From Tamarix chinensis (taxonomy: Eukaryota > Streptophyta > Magnoliopsida > Caryophyllales > Tamaricaceae), in the NCBI GenBank assembly GCA_030549775.1, contig CM060171.1, forward strand, positions 140,214,859 to 140,278,858: 64,000 nucleotides of DNA. The letters run 5' to 3'. Below the pieces are notes generated by a model. That model was given only the letters and a program-made list of their open reading frames with translations, searched no databases and was not told the origin of the DNA. Of the stretch, positions 47,624-60,322 are shown piece after piece. A program made the translations under genes and the position numbers. Position 1 is the stretch's first letter, and the number at the start of each line of letters is the position of its first letter.

Positions 47624-49097
47624 CAAGCATCGGCTCGTTTTCATAATTAGAAGAATTTTATATTTTACAGCCGAGAGAGGACGCTGGGACTATAAATGGA
47701 GTTCATGAGGGTATGTAATTCACTTTATAAAACGGGAGGTAGATTGTCTTTGTGTACTGATGTCTAACAAATACTCCGTGGTATTGTGGTTTTCCGATGT
47801 AAATTGAACATTTGGCTGAATAAGCAACTTCTTACGTACTACATATGCCAATCATAAATTGAGATATGTTTATACCGCCTAAGTGCACCTTACATCAAGA
47901 TGTGATAAACAAAAATAATCATTCATAATAAACAAGAGAAATGAGCAAATCTCTTCGTCCGTGTCGCTATTGCGTAAATGACATTATTTAGCATATTCTA
48001 GACTAGTCACGGTACAAAATTTTCAATATAATGTGATTTTAAAATTTAACACTTTATTAGTTAATAAATCAAGAAATATCACCAATTTATTAAAATTTTC
48101 TAAATCTACTAAAAAAAGAATATATGATAATTTTTTTATTCATTTACTATATATATCTTACTATCTTATACCAAATATTGGTTGAATTATAATAAAATAT
48201 TATTATTTATTAACTTCACATCTACCACTAAATCACATATTTTCTTTTTTATTTCAAAGACAAATTTAGTGATATTAGAATAATTTAATTTATAATAACT
48301 TATTTAAATACTTTTAATATAACATAAAATACTAATTTATTAAATATTTATATTTAAATAATTAATAAATAATAATTAAAATATATAATAAAATAAAAAT
48401 AAAAATTTACAGTACGACGACTATAAAATATAATTTATCGTTCGTGGTATTGAAATATCGATTTTATTGCTTTATTGTCATTCTCATGGAAGTCGGAGTC
48501 CAGCCAAGCTTTTACTATACCCTATATCCTGAGATAATGCACAGATCAACCAGAAAGATCAGTGGACAGTGGTGTACATTAGGATAAGTAATAAAATGTC
48601 ATGACTCACAAGGAAATTTCTGTTCATAATTGATACCAGAATACAAAAAAAATTTGCCGGTTTAAATGTAGCTATTCAACTATGGATAGAATCACTGTGT
48701 GTCCGAGCAAACCTCGCTATAAGCAGAGTAACTAGATACTCGTCGGAAGTCCGTTCATCCAAAATTACGCTACTGGTAAACTCAGAGGAATATTAGCCGC
48801 ACTGAATCAGGATTTTCAGAATATCAGCCTATTTGAAAACCAACAGCAGGAGTGAGAGTAAAAGGAAAAAAAATGCATATTTGTCCTTTTCTTATCTGAA
48901 TCGAAATGCGTATTGATACGAGTGGAATTCTTGTCAGTGTATTTGGCAAGATGCAAACATTTCTATCCAGCAGCGTCAGAAACATAATAATAAAATTAAA
49001 TTGCTTTGGTATTAGTATATGAGGAAATCAAAATGTGTGATTGTAACGAATCATTTCTATGTACATAAAAATCAATCTATGGTTGGCTTTGGCTCCC
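47624..49097. other. Intergenic DNA between convergent genes
   Basis: Holds the 3' UTRs of both genes. The middle (47990-48430) is very AT-rich and may include a decayed MITE. No further gene is seen. Confidence 0.5.
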
Positions 49098-52000
49098 TCA
49101 AAATACAACAGTCTTGTTCGACTCATAAGGTAGAATTCGCAGCTCACAGTACGACTTGATTGCCTTTGCAAGGCACTGTTTCTCAAGATTCTCCGACTTC
49201 CGCAGTAAACTTTGCAAGTTATCTCTGTGTGAAACTCTCTCAACCTGAAATAACCATACAAGCTTTAAGAAGAAGAAGAAAGCATTTATAGTATCAGTTG
49301 TAAGACCACGGACACTACAACCCTATGTTAGAGTAGATCTATCAGCAAACGAAGACTTAGATTGAACTTTCAGCTAACAGAAGAAGCAAGCACCACCGGC
49401 TATAAGAAAGAACCAGAGGATTCGATCAAGGAAAAGCACTAAAGGAATTATAATTCCGAGTTAAGATGGCAATAGATTGGATGCCTCCTATCCGTTACCC
49501 AAACCCGATAAAAAAAAATCTATACCTATACCTGTGTCCAAATCCATCTGATATTTTTTACTCCTCCATATCCAGTTACATATTCATCAGATTTCGGACA
49601 AAATCCATTGAGTTCAAAATAAAAAACCATTCAATAATAGAATTATATGTTTAGATTGTTGGAGTTCAATTACATTTTCACTTTTAAACTTAGAAAATAT
49701 ATGTTGAAGGTAAAAATAAATGAATGTAAAAATAAAATTTTAGATATGATATGGGTAAACAGATGCGAGTATGGGTACGGATATGAAGGCAGATACGAAT
49801 TTAAGGATCCCTTACCCGTATCCATACCCAAACCTGATCGATGTTTCTCCCCTTCCTCCATATTCGTATCCATATCCGTTTACACATCTATTAGATAAAA
49901 TCCATCGGATTTTGGATAAAACACGTCCGATTGTAATCCCTATTTCTAAGTGTCTGCCTTATCAACTGAAAATCACCATTCATCTCTGTTTCAACTAAGC
50001 AGATCCATATACCCCTCTATCACATTTCAATAGAAGCCATAGCCGATCAAAATTCAGATGACAAAGGAAATGGAGCAAATGATGCCAAAATAGAATGCAC
50101 GAGCTCATATTGAGATTCAAGACCAAGCCCAAGATGCCTGATAAAAGGATCTAATGATAGACTGTAGTATGGAAGAACTATCACCAGAAAAAAGAAAGCG
50201 AGAGAGCACAAGATCGATGTTGTTCCGGAATATCTATAAATGATGGCACTAGCTTTTCCTATGTACAGCATAATAGGTATAATTATAAGATGGAAAGCAT
50301 AGTTTTAAAAATCAAACTGGTCGGACCAGATCACCATACAATTAAATATCGGTCCCGATATGCAATAATGGCCGATATTTATCAGATTTTGGGTTAGCCG
50401 ATACGCAAAATTGACAATACACGACAGATTTAGAATTTCATGTATTGATCGGCAATATATCAGTTATTGACCGATATTTAATTGATATTTGCCGATATAT
50501 ATTGGTATTTACTAATATTTATTGTGAAAATAAATAATAAAAAAATAGACCATGATGTATAAAATATCGTTCGTGATACCAAGACACCATGACCCCGCGA
50601 CCGCAAACACAATTACAACCGCAACCGCGATTTTAGTGCTTGCATATCGCTGATATAGCTCCATGTAACAGTCCCCAAAAGCCTAGAACCAATTGGACTA
50701 GTTAAAACCTATGAACTGGTCTAAAACCTGACAAAAAATCAATCAAGAGCAAGTTGGATTTATATATAGTTTAATTTTCTACATATTTCATATTTTTGGA
50801 CCTAATATGTACTAGTGATCTGAATACTAATCCAATGAACTAGTTCGATGATCCATTAAGTTTTTAGAATTATCATACAAGATCATCATAATCCTATCAT
50901 TAGATATGGGATTTTATTAATATACCCTTGGAAACTTGAGAACACAATAGACTAAGTAATAACTAGGTCTTCATATTATAATATCTAATGTGAAACAAGT
51001 CAAGATATAGGATTTTCCCATTTACACAGGTTAGAAATCACCCCTTGTTTGGAACTAACTATAAAGACAATTTTATCCATAATCACATTTTTAAGAAATA
51101 ATTTAGGCTTAAAGTTCCCACAAAAGCAGTTTTTTTAGATAATTTCTCTTTTCTTTTTTTAAAGTAGTTAACATCCCAAAAAAGGGAGCTGGAAATACAA
51201 ATATCACCCTAAAAGGAACTTCAACAAGGATGAAGAAAGAGTAAGGTTGACAGAATAAACCACACATCACAAACAGACAAAGTTGTGAACAAAGCCAAAG
51301 ACTACAAAGAAAAAGAGGCAGGCCTGGTTAGGCAATATTGCAATGCAATGACATGATGAGAAATGTTACCATTTGTTCAATAATAGGTCCCGCGTCAAGT
51401 TCTTCAGTTACAAAATGAGTTGTTGCACCAATTAATTTCACACCAGCTTCAAAAGCCTGCCCAAGTCAGTGAAAAAGTTCAGCCAGAGCATGTGTTGTAA
51501 AAGCCCTTAGTAAATTTAGTCTGATCGAGATGGGAAAACACTGAACCTGTTTCGCTGGTTGCCCACCCTTAAATGACGGTAAGAGGCCATGGTGAATGTT
51601 AATGACATCCCTTCCATACTTTCTCAAGAAATCTCCAGATAATATCTGCCATATCACACCAGTGATTGTTGATGTAAAATTCCGCATGAAATCTCAATCA
51701 GTGCTGCAAGGATGGACCCTACAAATCTAAATGCCTAATTTGTGGCAGCTAATCCGCCTCAAGAGGCAAGGACTAGACATCTATATAAAGCACGTTGAGT
51801 CTGAACCTCTGTAGTCCATTAATTCAGCTGAAGCTTGAGTCAAGCACGAGCTAAACTGAGCTTTCTGAACCAGTGGTCAAACTCAGCTGTTTCAAATATC
51901 CAACTGGCATCAGGTCAAGTAGGAAAAGACCCAACATCCATTCCAACCATAACCGTAACGTTTTTAAGGCACCAATAAGCAAATAAGCAAACTAATACCA

Positions 52001-54514
52001 AAACAAGTTTTATTTATTGGAAAACTCTTCTCAATGTTGGAAACCGTTTTCAGCCTCCAATAAAAAAACTCCCATGTTTTTTCCTCTTCTACATGCACTT
52101 GTTTAATCAAAAGCTGGAAAAAAAATATCAGCACAAGGACTGCCTAGCTTTTCAAAAGCCACCATGAAATTGCTTAAGTCGTCGTAATCAAAAGCATCCT
52201 TTCTCACATATACAAAAATAGCATCAGAAAAGGCATGAAAACAAAATTGCTAGTACCTCATTTACCTGCATATACCTGGCCAGCACAAGGAAATCTGTGT
52301 TCTGAACCAAATCCAGTATCTCATCCTCTCTTTTATTTACAGGAGATGTCACCAAAAAATGGAAGGGAATCTCATTTCTCTCAAGAAAGCGCATCACATG
52401 AGTGTTTGGAGCTCTTTCATGATTACTATGCTCAGAAGACCACAGAAAATATGTATCTTAAATGACCATAAAGAGTAACGAGAAAAGAAACGAGACAAAA
52501 CAAAAAGAACAAGCTTATGGATAGAACCTGATAACACAAGTTATATCAACAGGAAGTCTTCCGTCCTGCCATTCATGTAACAGGTCAACCAGACAATGGT
52601 CCTGCACCAATGATGTTCCAACAATATATTCAAGAGCATAACGTATAGTCTATAGATTACTTTAAAAATGAAATTTGGCCAACATTAAAGAATTGTAATT
52701 ACCAATATGCAAAAAAAAAGGTAAAAAAAGAGGAAATGCATCAAACAACCTTGAATTAAAGGTGTTTAGATCTAATATACAATATAACCCCTTGCTTTTT
52801 TAAAAAGTATGTTTACACCATTACACCCTGTAACCCTAAGTTTACACCATTACACACCCTATAAACCTAAGTTTTTAGACGGAGGATCATTTGGTGTGTA
52901 ACAGTGTAAACTTAGGGTTATATGGTGCTTTTCAAAAAGCTCGGAGTTATATTATATATCAGGTCTAGGTTGTTTGGTGCATTATTCAAAATAAAAATAC
53001 CTGTTTTGAAGAAAGAACTGCAATCTTAAATTTTGGGTCCAACTTAGGGATGCGAATTACAGATTTCATTGCATTAAACCTTTTCGAGATTGTGAAAAAG
53101 TCCTCCTCCATTTGTTTTCGAGGCCATTTAGAAGGATCAAAAATAAACTCACTGCAAGTTGAGGAGACTTTCAGTACCAAAGACCCAAACAGCAAAGCTA
53201 TGCATAATATATTTGGGAGACCAGCTGACATTAGTATAAAAGTAAGGCAGAAGAGTGCATTTCCTGATCAGGATTTTGAAGAATTACCTAACTTTTATAC
53301 ACCACTTTGTACATGTTAAACCCTTCCCCAACCCCTTCTTCTCCCTTGAACATAGATCATTTATCTGAATGCAAGATAAACATTATGATCATGTAAACAA
53401 CTCAATGATAAGGCCTCTTCCTAACAGGTTCTATACCATTGAATCATTGAATATTACATGAAGCTATGCAAAACGGTTGCAAGAAAACACCAACTTTCTC
53501 ATTGGAAATTTAACATTGCTTATACGCTTTCAATTCTCACAAACACCTATTATCCACTATGAACTTAGCTCTAAAAGCTTATTTGAAATGAAACCAAAAG
53601 AAATGGAAATCCATTTCCAATTCTAAGAAATTAGAATTCTACTTCTATTGTTTGGAACTCAATAGGACAAAAAAAAACGTAGAAATGGCTTTGAATGAGA
53701 TTTGTATTTCTCAATCTTTTTGAGGATGCAGTTACATTTTTATTTGCTTTGATGTACCAAACAAGGGAATTCTAAAAAAAAAAGGCAGAAATAGGAATCT
53801 ATTTACATAATTTTTAGGCATTCCAAATAAGTGCTAAGGAACTACTATGCTTTATAACTACAAACCCAAATCATCTGCACCAAGGGAAAAAAAATAAAAG
53901 AAAAAAAGAAGCTATCTCAATTCCGTTAGTCAATTACAAGCACAAGAGATCATCCTTGTCAGCAAGATTGAAGCTAACATATAGCACAGGAAAATCATAC
54001 AAGCATGGCTCAAGTTGAAACACATCAATCAAAGCAGGATAATGGAGGAGCAAGAGAATTACCTTCTTGAATAAAAGGCATGCTTGTTTTCAGGAACAAA
54101 AACGTCAGCTCCAAGAATATTTCCACCCCTGGCAGCAATACATTCTGATAACTTGGCGAGAATTCCAACTGCATCCTATCACAAAAATTCCAATCAGCCG
54201 AGCTCTAAAACTCAAATATCTGGATACCCAATCGAGCCAAAATCTACTAAGGCTGAACCAATAAAGACAATCCGAATCAAACACCGGTGAAAATATTGTT
54301 TGCAGCTGAGCTAATAATAAGGCATAATCAATAAGTGTCAGGGGACATAGAGGGGGCATACTGGGCAATAGAATACATGGATGCCATTGACGATAGAATG
54401 ACAGGTAGTGGGATCGAGGGACTCCCCAGGAAACTTCAAGGATTGGAGGGATCTACTTGCGGTTCTGCAAAAGTGGCGAGGCTGAGACAAAGATGCTCGT
54501 CGAAGGAGCTTCAT
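49098..54514 (-). CDS. purU: 10-formyltetrahydrofolate deformylase, mitochondrial type (PurU)
   Basis: Hydrolyses 10-formyl-THF to THF and formate; plant homologues act in mitochondria to keep the THF pool usable for glycine cleavage in photorespiration. Eight exons on the minus strand: 54514-54362, 54175-54063, 53151-53001, 52601-52528, 52425-52266, 51645-51547, 51456-51370 and 49244-49098. All have GT-AG borders and consistent phases, total 984 bp, 327 aa, the usual length. Residues 1-25 are Arg/Ser-rich without acids (mitochondrial presequence). [18 protein letters not shown] begins the ACT domain at about 45. Formyltransferase fold follows: [42 protein letters not shown] (Asn233, His235) and [14 protein letters not shown] (Asp271), the expected catalytic triad. 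It ends [11 protein letters not shown]. The ATG at 54514 fits the presequence; an in-frame ATG at 54586 would add 24 residues. Introns carry MITE-like inserts, but the coding sequence is intact. Confidence 0.95.
49462..49943. mobile_element. hAT-like non-autonomous element in purU intron 7
   Basis: Left TAAGATGGCAATAGATTGG and right (reverse) ATAGGGATTACAATCGG are related ends. Flanking octamers TTCCGAGT and TTCTAAGT match at 6 of 8, both differences being transitions. The interior is rich in CCATATCCG/GGATATGG words as in known plant repeats of this kind. An old copy, borders approximate. Confidence 0.5.
50303..50665. repeat. Cis-rich CCGATATT repeat region in purU intron 7
   Basis: Begins AGTTTTAAAAATCAAACTGG (compare 19950) and holds many direct and inverted CCGATATT/ATATCGG words between 50345 and 50520. 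It looks like a decayed transposon-derived repeat; borders are unclear. Confidence 0.4.
52737..52981. mobile_element. Foldback-type MITE in purU intron 3
   Basis: Two arms of about 65 bp form an imperfect hairpin: TGCATCAAACAACCTTGA on the left against TGCACCAAACAACCTAGA (reverse of the right), then ATAATATAAC...CTTTTT-type pairing further in. GTTTACACCATTACAC repeats lie in the loop side. It is about 245 bp, non-coding and spliced out with the intron. The superfamily is not clear since no certain target duplication is visible. Confidence 0.65.
53575..53833. mobile_element. MITE in purU intron 2
   Basis: Ends AAGCTTATTTGAAATG and, reversed, CACTTATTTGGAATG. CTAA flanks both sides. The interior has GGAAAT/AATTCTA words. 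About 259 bp and AT-rich. A hAT or PIF assignment is not possible from this alone. Confidence 0.5.
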
Positions 54515-57011
54515 ATCCGCGTAACTTTTCTCTGTCTTCTCTCTGCTAATCTTCCCTCTCCCAACTGCCGGAGTGGGATGATGCATTGATGCCCCTGCTT
54601 CCCCCACGATTGGACGTTGTCCTTCACCCCGTCCCTTTCAGTTCCATGGGTTGAGATCCATCTGGGTCTATCCATTTGAATTAAGGTGAATTAAAATAAA
54701 AATAAATATTAAAAATTAATTTTAATTAAAAAAATTAAGTTAAATATTTTAAAATATTATTAAGATGATATTAAATTAATCTAAATAAATTATGGTAAAT
54801 ATTTTAACAATTTTATTTAGATTGGGCTGAATGAAAGTTAAAAAAATAAAACAAATAATATTTATACCTTTATATTAAATAGATAAGTCTTGTTGAGAGA
54901 TATTTTAGTCCTATCAAATCAAAAATTTATTTATACTTTCACATTTATCTCGGTTACCTCCAAAATCAAAGATTAATAAAAACAAGATTAATCGAGGGGA
55001 ATAAAGGTAAAACATTAACCCTAATTTACCAAAATAGAGTTATTAAAACTGGTATCAAAATAAGGTTAATCAATTGATTCACCTCCTTTAAGCCCCTTTC
55101 ACCCCAATCCAACACAACTATATAGGTAGATGAAGTAGCTAAATAAGTATAATGCTAGATTTACCTACATACAAAAATCACATGTACCATGTTGGCTCCG
55201 TCCCTGAACACAACTATATAGGTAGATGATAGCAAATAAATAATGCAGATAAAACTGTGTATCATTTGGTGTAGGCTCGCATAAAAGGTTATCCTTCAAC
55301 CTAAGTTTCTAAATGCGTACTGGCTGTTTGGACCGTAGTTCATCTTGATTTTTTTTTCACCCTACTTGTCAACTTATTTTTGAACTGGAACGTAAATTAG
55401 GTTAGGTTAAAAATTAATCCCCATAAATATTAGTACACTTCAAAATATTAATGACAAAATTAGTGGTTAAAAAAGGTTAATGCTAACTTGTTTATAAAAT
55501 TTAGCAATTCAATTCTATTAATCTTATAATAAACAAGGTTATAACATATTTACGTAGGTTAAATTTATAAATATCCAAATAATTGTAAAAATGTCAACCT
55601 CCATTTACCTAACTTAAGTTTATCTCAATCCAAACATATTCTACCTTCCCTCCGTTTTATATGAAATCCACAGAGAAATAGAAAATTGAATCCCTAAAAA
55701 ACCTAGGTTTAATGCTAACTTGTTTATAAAATTTAGCAATTCATCTCTATTAATTTTAAAATAAACAAGGTTATAGCATATTTACATATATTAATTTAAT
55801 AAATATCCAAATATTTTTTAAAATATCTACCTTTATTCACCTAACCTAGGTTTATCTTAATCCAAACAGATTCTACCTTCCCTCCATTTTCCATGAAATT
55901 CGTGGAGAAATAGGAAATTGAATCATCGAAAAACAATTTGGGTCATTTGGTAAATAGGAATAAGAATTTAGGAATAGGAGAGTAAAAATGGAAATGTAAA
56001 TTAGTTAGCTTATTCTCATCTCCATGTTTAATGTGTAGTAGAAATAATTTGAAAATTAAAAATGTATGCATTTAATTTGTGGAAATAGAGATCATATAGA
56101 ATCTTTTAATTTCATTCTCATTCCCTTTTATTATTACCTATCCCTTCGTGATGAATTGATGGAAGTATATGACATTTTAATTTCATTATCATTCCCCATT
56201 TTCAATCCTGTTCCCTTAAAATAAATACCATATATGTTAAATTCCACCACTATATTTTCATTCACTTCTTTCTATTTTTCTAAACAAAAACATTTACTCT
56301 ATTGAAAGCTCATTTCTTAATATTGGTCATGGTTTGGTGAAACATTCCACTATATTAAGGTGAATTCAACTAGATTAATAAATACCAGATTTGTTATATT
56401 CCACCTCTATATTTTTATTCCCTTCTTTTTATTTTCATAAAAAAAATGATAGTTCGATATGCTGAGAGCTCATTTGTTATTATTGGGCATGGTTTGATAA
56501 AACATTTTACTGTATTAAAGTGAATTCAACTACATAAAGAAATGATTTGTTGTTATAACTATGTTAATGAGATTAATATGTTCAATTACCATTACACAAA
56601 TGATGTTTTTTTTTTGGGTAAAACACATGATGTTGGTCATTATTGGATAATTTTTCATTAGATTATGATTGCAAGACTAGGCAAAGAGCCCACCCTAAGC
56701 AAAGAACTCATCATGTTAATGGTAGAGTGATGTCAAGTAATATACTACACCTTGATCCTAGAGCCTTTATAGATTCACCTATATATGTGATGTTAATGGT
56801 AGAGTAATGTGCCTTGTTCTTTGCTACCAATATTTGAGTCTGCTACACAATAATAACTTTTACCTATACTAAAGGGCCCCAAACATTGAAGCAGCAAGGT
56901 GTACATATATTTAGTAATGTCAAGTAATATACTACACCTTAAGCCTATAGCCCCTATAAAGTCTCCATATATTTTGATTGTTAATAAAGTCTAATATTTT
57001 ATTAAAAGTTA
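54515..57011. other. Intergenic DNA upstream of purU
   Basis: 54515-54660 is GC-rich and probably the purU 5' UTR and core promoter; no TATA box is obvious. The rest is AT-rich with the tandem duplication at 55476 and a possible hAT-like MITE at about 55936-56230 (TTTGGGTCATTTGGTAAATA at one end, decayed at the other). Short direct repeats (AGTAATATACTACACCTT) occur at 56735 and 56931. Confidence 0.4.
55476..55935. repeat. Tandem duplication, two units of about 232 bp
   Basis: The unit starting TGCTAACTTGTTTATAAAAT at 55481 repeats at 55713 with about 15% change and ends near AATTGAATC. Each unit ends with a TTTATCTCAATCCAAACA-type word. Confidence 0.75.
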
Positions 57012-57754
57012 ATAATTATAAGTCTTCAATACGACCATGCAGGGGACACCTTGGAGTGCTTTTGGATTGATCTGATGGCCCTACAAATCAACACAAGTCT
57101 TTTTAGTGTGGTTTGTCCTCACTCACACACTTCTTGAGAAATTTTTAGAAAATTTACGAAACTTCTAGTGAGGGTCACTCATCCTAAAAATTGCTCCATA
57201 GCCAGCATATTTAAATGTGGAGTTCTTAGGATGGAATCACTAAAAGGATGGTATACCATGTTAATATAAGTAGTCATATCAATCCTTATAATACTCTGCT
57301 CAATTTGGGATATTATATTCACCCTCATTCAAACAACGTAGAGTCCTCGTTGCGCCTCAACCACTAACTATCTCAATATAGTTTATCCCAATAATCATTT
57401 CACTAAGTGGCTAACTGGCTCATCCAAATTCAACTCACGGTCATAGTTTCTCTCTGATACCATTTGTAACACCTCGAGTCGATACGACCATGTAGGGGCT
57501 ACCTTGGAGTGATTTTGGATTGATCGGTTGGCCCCACAGATTAACAAAAGTCACGTAGGGGATACTTTCCTGAATTTTTTTTAGAAATTTTCCAAAACTT
57601 CCAAGAAGGGTCACCTATCATAAAAATTGCTCCACACCCAACACACTTAACTGTGGAGTTCTTAGAATGGAATCACCAAAAGAATGGTGTACTATGTTGA
57701 TATAAGTAATCATATCAATCATTATAATACTTCACTCAATTTGGGGGTATTACA
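57012..57754 (-). mobile_element. TRIM (miniature LTR retrotransposon)
   Basis: On the minus strand: 5' LTR 57754-57465 (starts TGTAATACCCCC, ends GGTGTTACA), two bases, then the primer-binding site at 57462-57451 (11 of 12 to the initiator-Met tRNA site). About 120 bp of internal sequence and a purine tract GAATGAGGGTGAA at 57330-57318 come next, followed by the second LTR 57317-57012. The LTRs are about 290-306 bp, similar but well diverged. No coding capacity. The order and sizes define a TRIM that depends on other elements for movement. Target duplication is not recognisable, so it is old. Confidence 0.8.
57451..57462 (-). other. Primer-binding site of the TRIM
   Basis: The minus strand reads TGGTATCAGAGA, differing from the plant initiator-Met site only at the last base, two bases from the LTR end. 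Confidence 0.8.
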
Positions 57755-58897
57755 GATTCACTTGATAAAGTTGTATTATTTTTGAAGAATCCTAAACTTA
57801 ATCAAAAATAAATAAAACATGTTTGTCACTAGTATATATAACTTAGCAATCAACAAAAATAATATAAAATAAGGATGAAAATTTTTCTTGCAAGCTTAGG
57901 ATTCCATTTGAAATTTTTTGTTCAAATTTGGGTTCAAGTTTGTGGGATATTTTGAAAATTGGGTTTATAGATTTTTTTTGGAGACGAACCTGGCTCAAAT
58001 ATATATATATAAAAAAAAACTAAAAGTATATCTTGAAAATACGTAATTGGTATCGAGTATAGGGTTGGATTTCAATGTCAGGAAATAAATAGGACATGAA
58101 AAATAGATTCGGGATTAGGTTGGATATGGAGATTTAATCCCCAAAGATATTAGGACGAAAATTACTTAATAATAAAAAATAATTGAACAGGGAGGGTTTG
58201 AGAATTATTTTATTATTCAGATTTGAGTATGAAGATGAAATATCTAAACCTAATATGCTACGTTGTAATCCCTAATATAATATACACATAAATCGATAAA
58301 ATATTGAGAGATCAAAGTATATACAATCATGTATTTACTTTATTGTGGATTAGTTGTGAATTATTCTCAAACAACTTGAAAAAAACTCTTGAATGCACGA
58401 CTTAATAAAGGAAATATTTATGTAAAGTAAATAGTGATTGTAATAATAGAAATAGTAGTATCAATAATAGCAATTAAAATAAAAAAATAGTTAAGAAGCA
58501 AAAGTAATATACATTTATATAATTAAAAAAATATATATGTCAAAGTAAAAAGATAAGTAATTGAAGAATAAATAAAAGGAAAAATGATATTTTAACTAAT
58601 TCTCCACAATAAATATTCCTTCTAATTATTCTTAAAAAGTTTTAAAGGAATATTCAATATTTGGTTTACCATGACTTCTCAATAAAAGTGGTATTGGTTT
58701 GAAGCCTTATAGTATATGATCGGGGTTCAAATTGCACTTGATTTGGAAAACAATTTTGGGGCAAATGAATTTATTTAACCCCATTTGGGGAATTTTTTTT
58801 ATGGAATTGGACATTAGCAATTCACATCTATTTATCTCCTTTAATTCCATAATTGTTAACTTCATATTTAGGGGAACGAAAAAAAAACAACAATTAT
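57755..58897. other. AT-rich intergenic DNA
   Basis: No gene, RNA or repeat with clear borders seen. Confidence 0.4.
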
Positions 58898-59510
58898 TGT
58901 AACAACCGAAATTTTACTAATAAAAATTTTTATTTTTACAATGAAAGATTATAATAAAAATATCGAGTATTACCGTTGTAATTAATATAAGTTTGGATTA
59001 CCATATCATCCTCACATTAATCACAAAGCTAAAAACATAAAAATGTGAACCAAGATAAATATAAAACAAGAGAAATTTTATAAATACATATACGAGTTTT
59101 GACGTTTACTTTGAGTATAATGACAAATACATACAAAAAGGATACCATAGATTTAAGAGTCCAAAAAGGTATCTAGGTAAACCATCATCCGGATAACATG
59201 ACTCTTCGCCCAAAATTCTCCACCCCATAAAACGCATCATAGATTGCAAAATCATCCAGTTAGTCCTCAATAACCTATATAAAAGCATCAGGGTTGTTTG
59301 CTTGTAGGAATGAACAACACCCATAAAAATGATAGTTAGTTCGCCACACACTAAGTAAGTTGAAAATATTTTTGAGTCAGGGATACAGTTAAATACAATT
59401 ATTCACAGCAAAGAATAATTACAAATGCGCAGCACATAAAATATCACAAAGTAAGTACTGATCCAGGTCTCTTTATTAGATATAACTATTTTCATTCTTT
59501 TATTTACGTT

Positions 59511-59746
59511 GAGTTCAAGGAACCTACTATTATTAAACAGACAAAATGGTCTAAAGCACCTCTCATAGACAATACACCTGAACCACTATCATTGTTTGAT
59601 GGAGCGTACCTAACACCTCTCAAGGCAAAACGCTTCTGATATATTATTCTTAAACTAGTGGAATGATTTGAAACGCCTCTCAAGGATAACACTCCTAAGT
59701 CACTATTATCGTCAAATGGAATGGACCAATACCTAGGTCCTAACTC
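59511..59746. other. Diverged branched module in the old relative
   Basis: Outer stem GAGTT...AACTC and repeated units around CACTATTATCGTC...ATGGA and CACCTCTCAAGG. The layout of two arrays in series is as in the young LTRs; arms are weaker and unit number is larger. Confidence 0.45.
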
Positions 59747-60251
59747 ATGTACTCTTCCACTTTAAGTCATTAATATCTTATCCATTAGTTACTTATCTCA
59801 AATAAGATTCTTATTCATGTTGAGTACAGAGCCCCACTATTTTTAACTATGTGGAATGGATTAAAGCGCCTCTTAGGGACAACACACTTGAGCCACTATT
59901 ATTGTTCAATGAAACTAACCCAACAACTCTCAAGGAAAAATGCTCCTAAGCCACTATTCTTAAACCGGTGGAATGATCTGAAACACCTCTCAAGGATAAT
60001 ACACCTGAGCCACTATTATCGTCCGGTGGAACAGACCCAATACCTTAGCCCGACTCATGTGATCTTTTACTTTAAATGATTAATGTCTTATTCATGATTG
60101 ATTTGAAAAGTATATAACATATTTAAAGTAGGTAAAACACATCACAAAGATCCTAGAGTCAATCTCTAGGGTTAAGACCCTCATTTCATACTTTTATCAT
60201 AACTCTTCTTCTATTACTCTTTTACCCACCAAACTTAGTACATCTTCCTCA

Positions 60252-60254
<3 letters not shown>

Positions 60255-60321
<67 letters not shown>

Positions 60322-60322
60322 A
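60255..60322. repeat. ATT and ATC trinucleotide run
   Basis: About 12 ATT units followed by about 10 ATC units. Confidence 0.92.
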
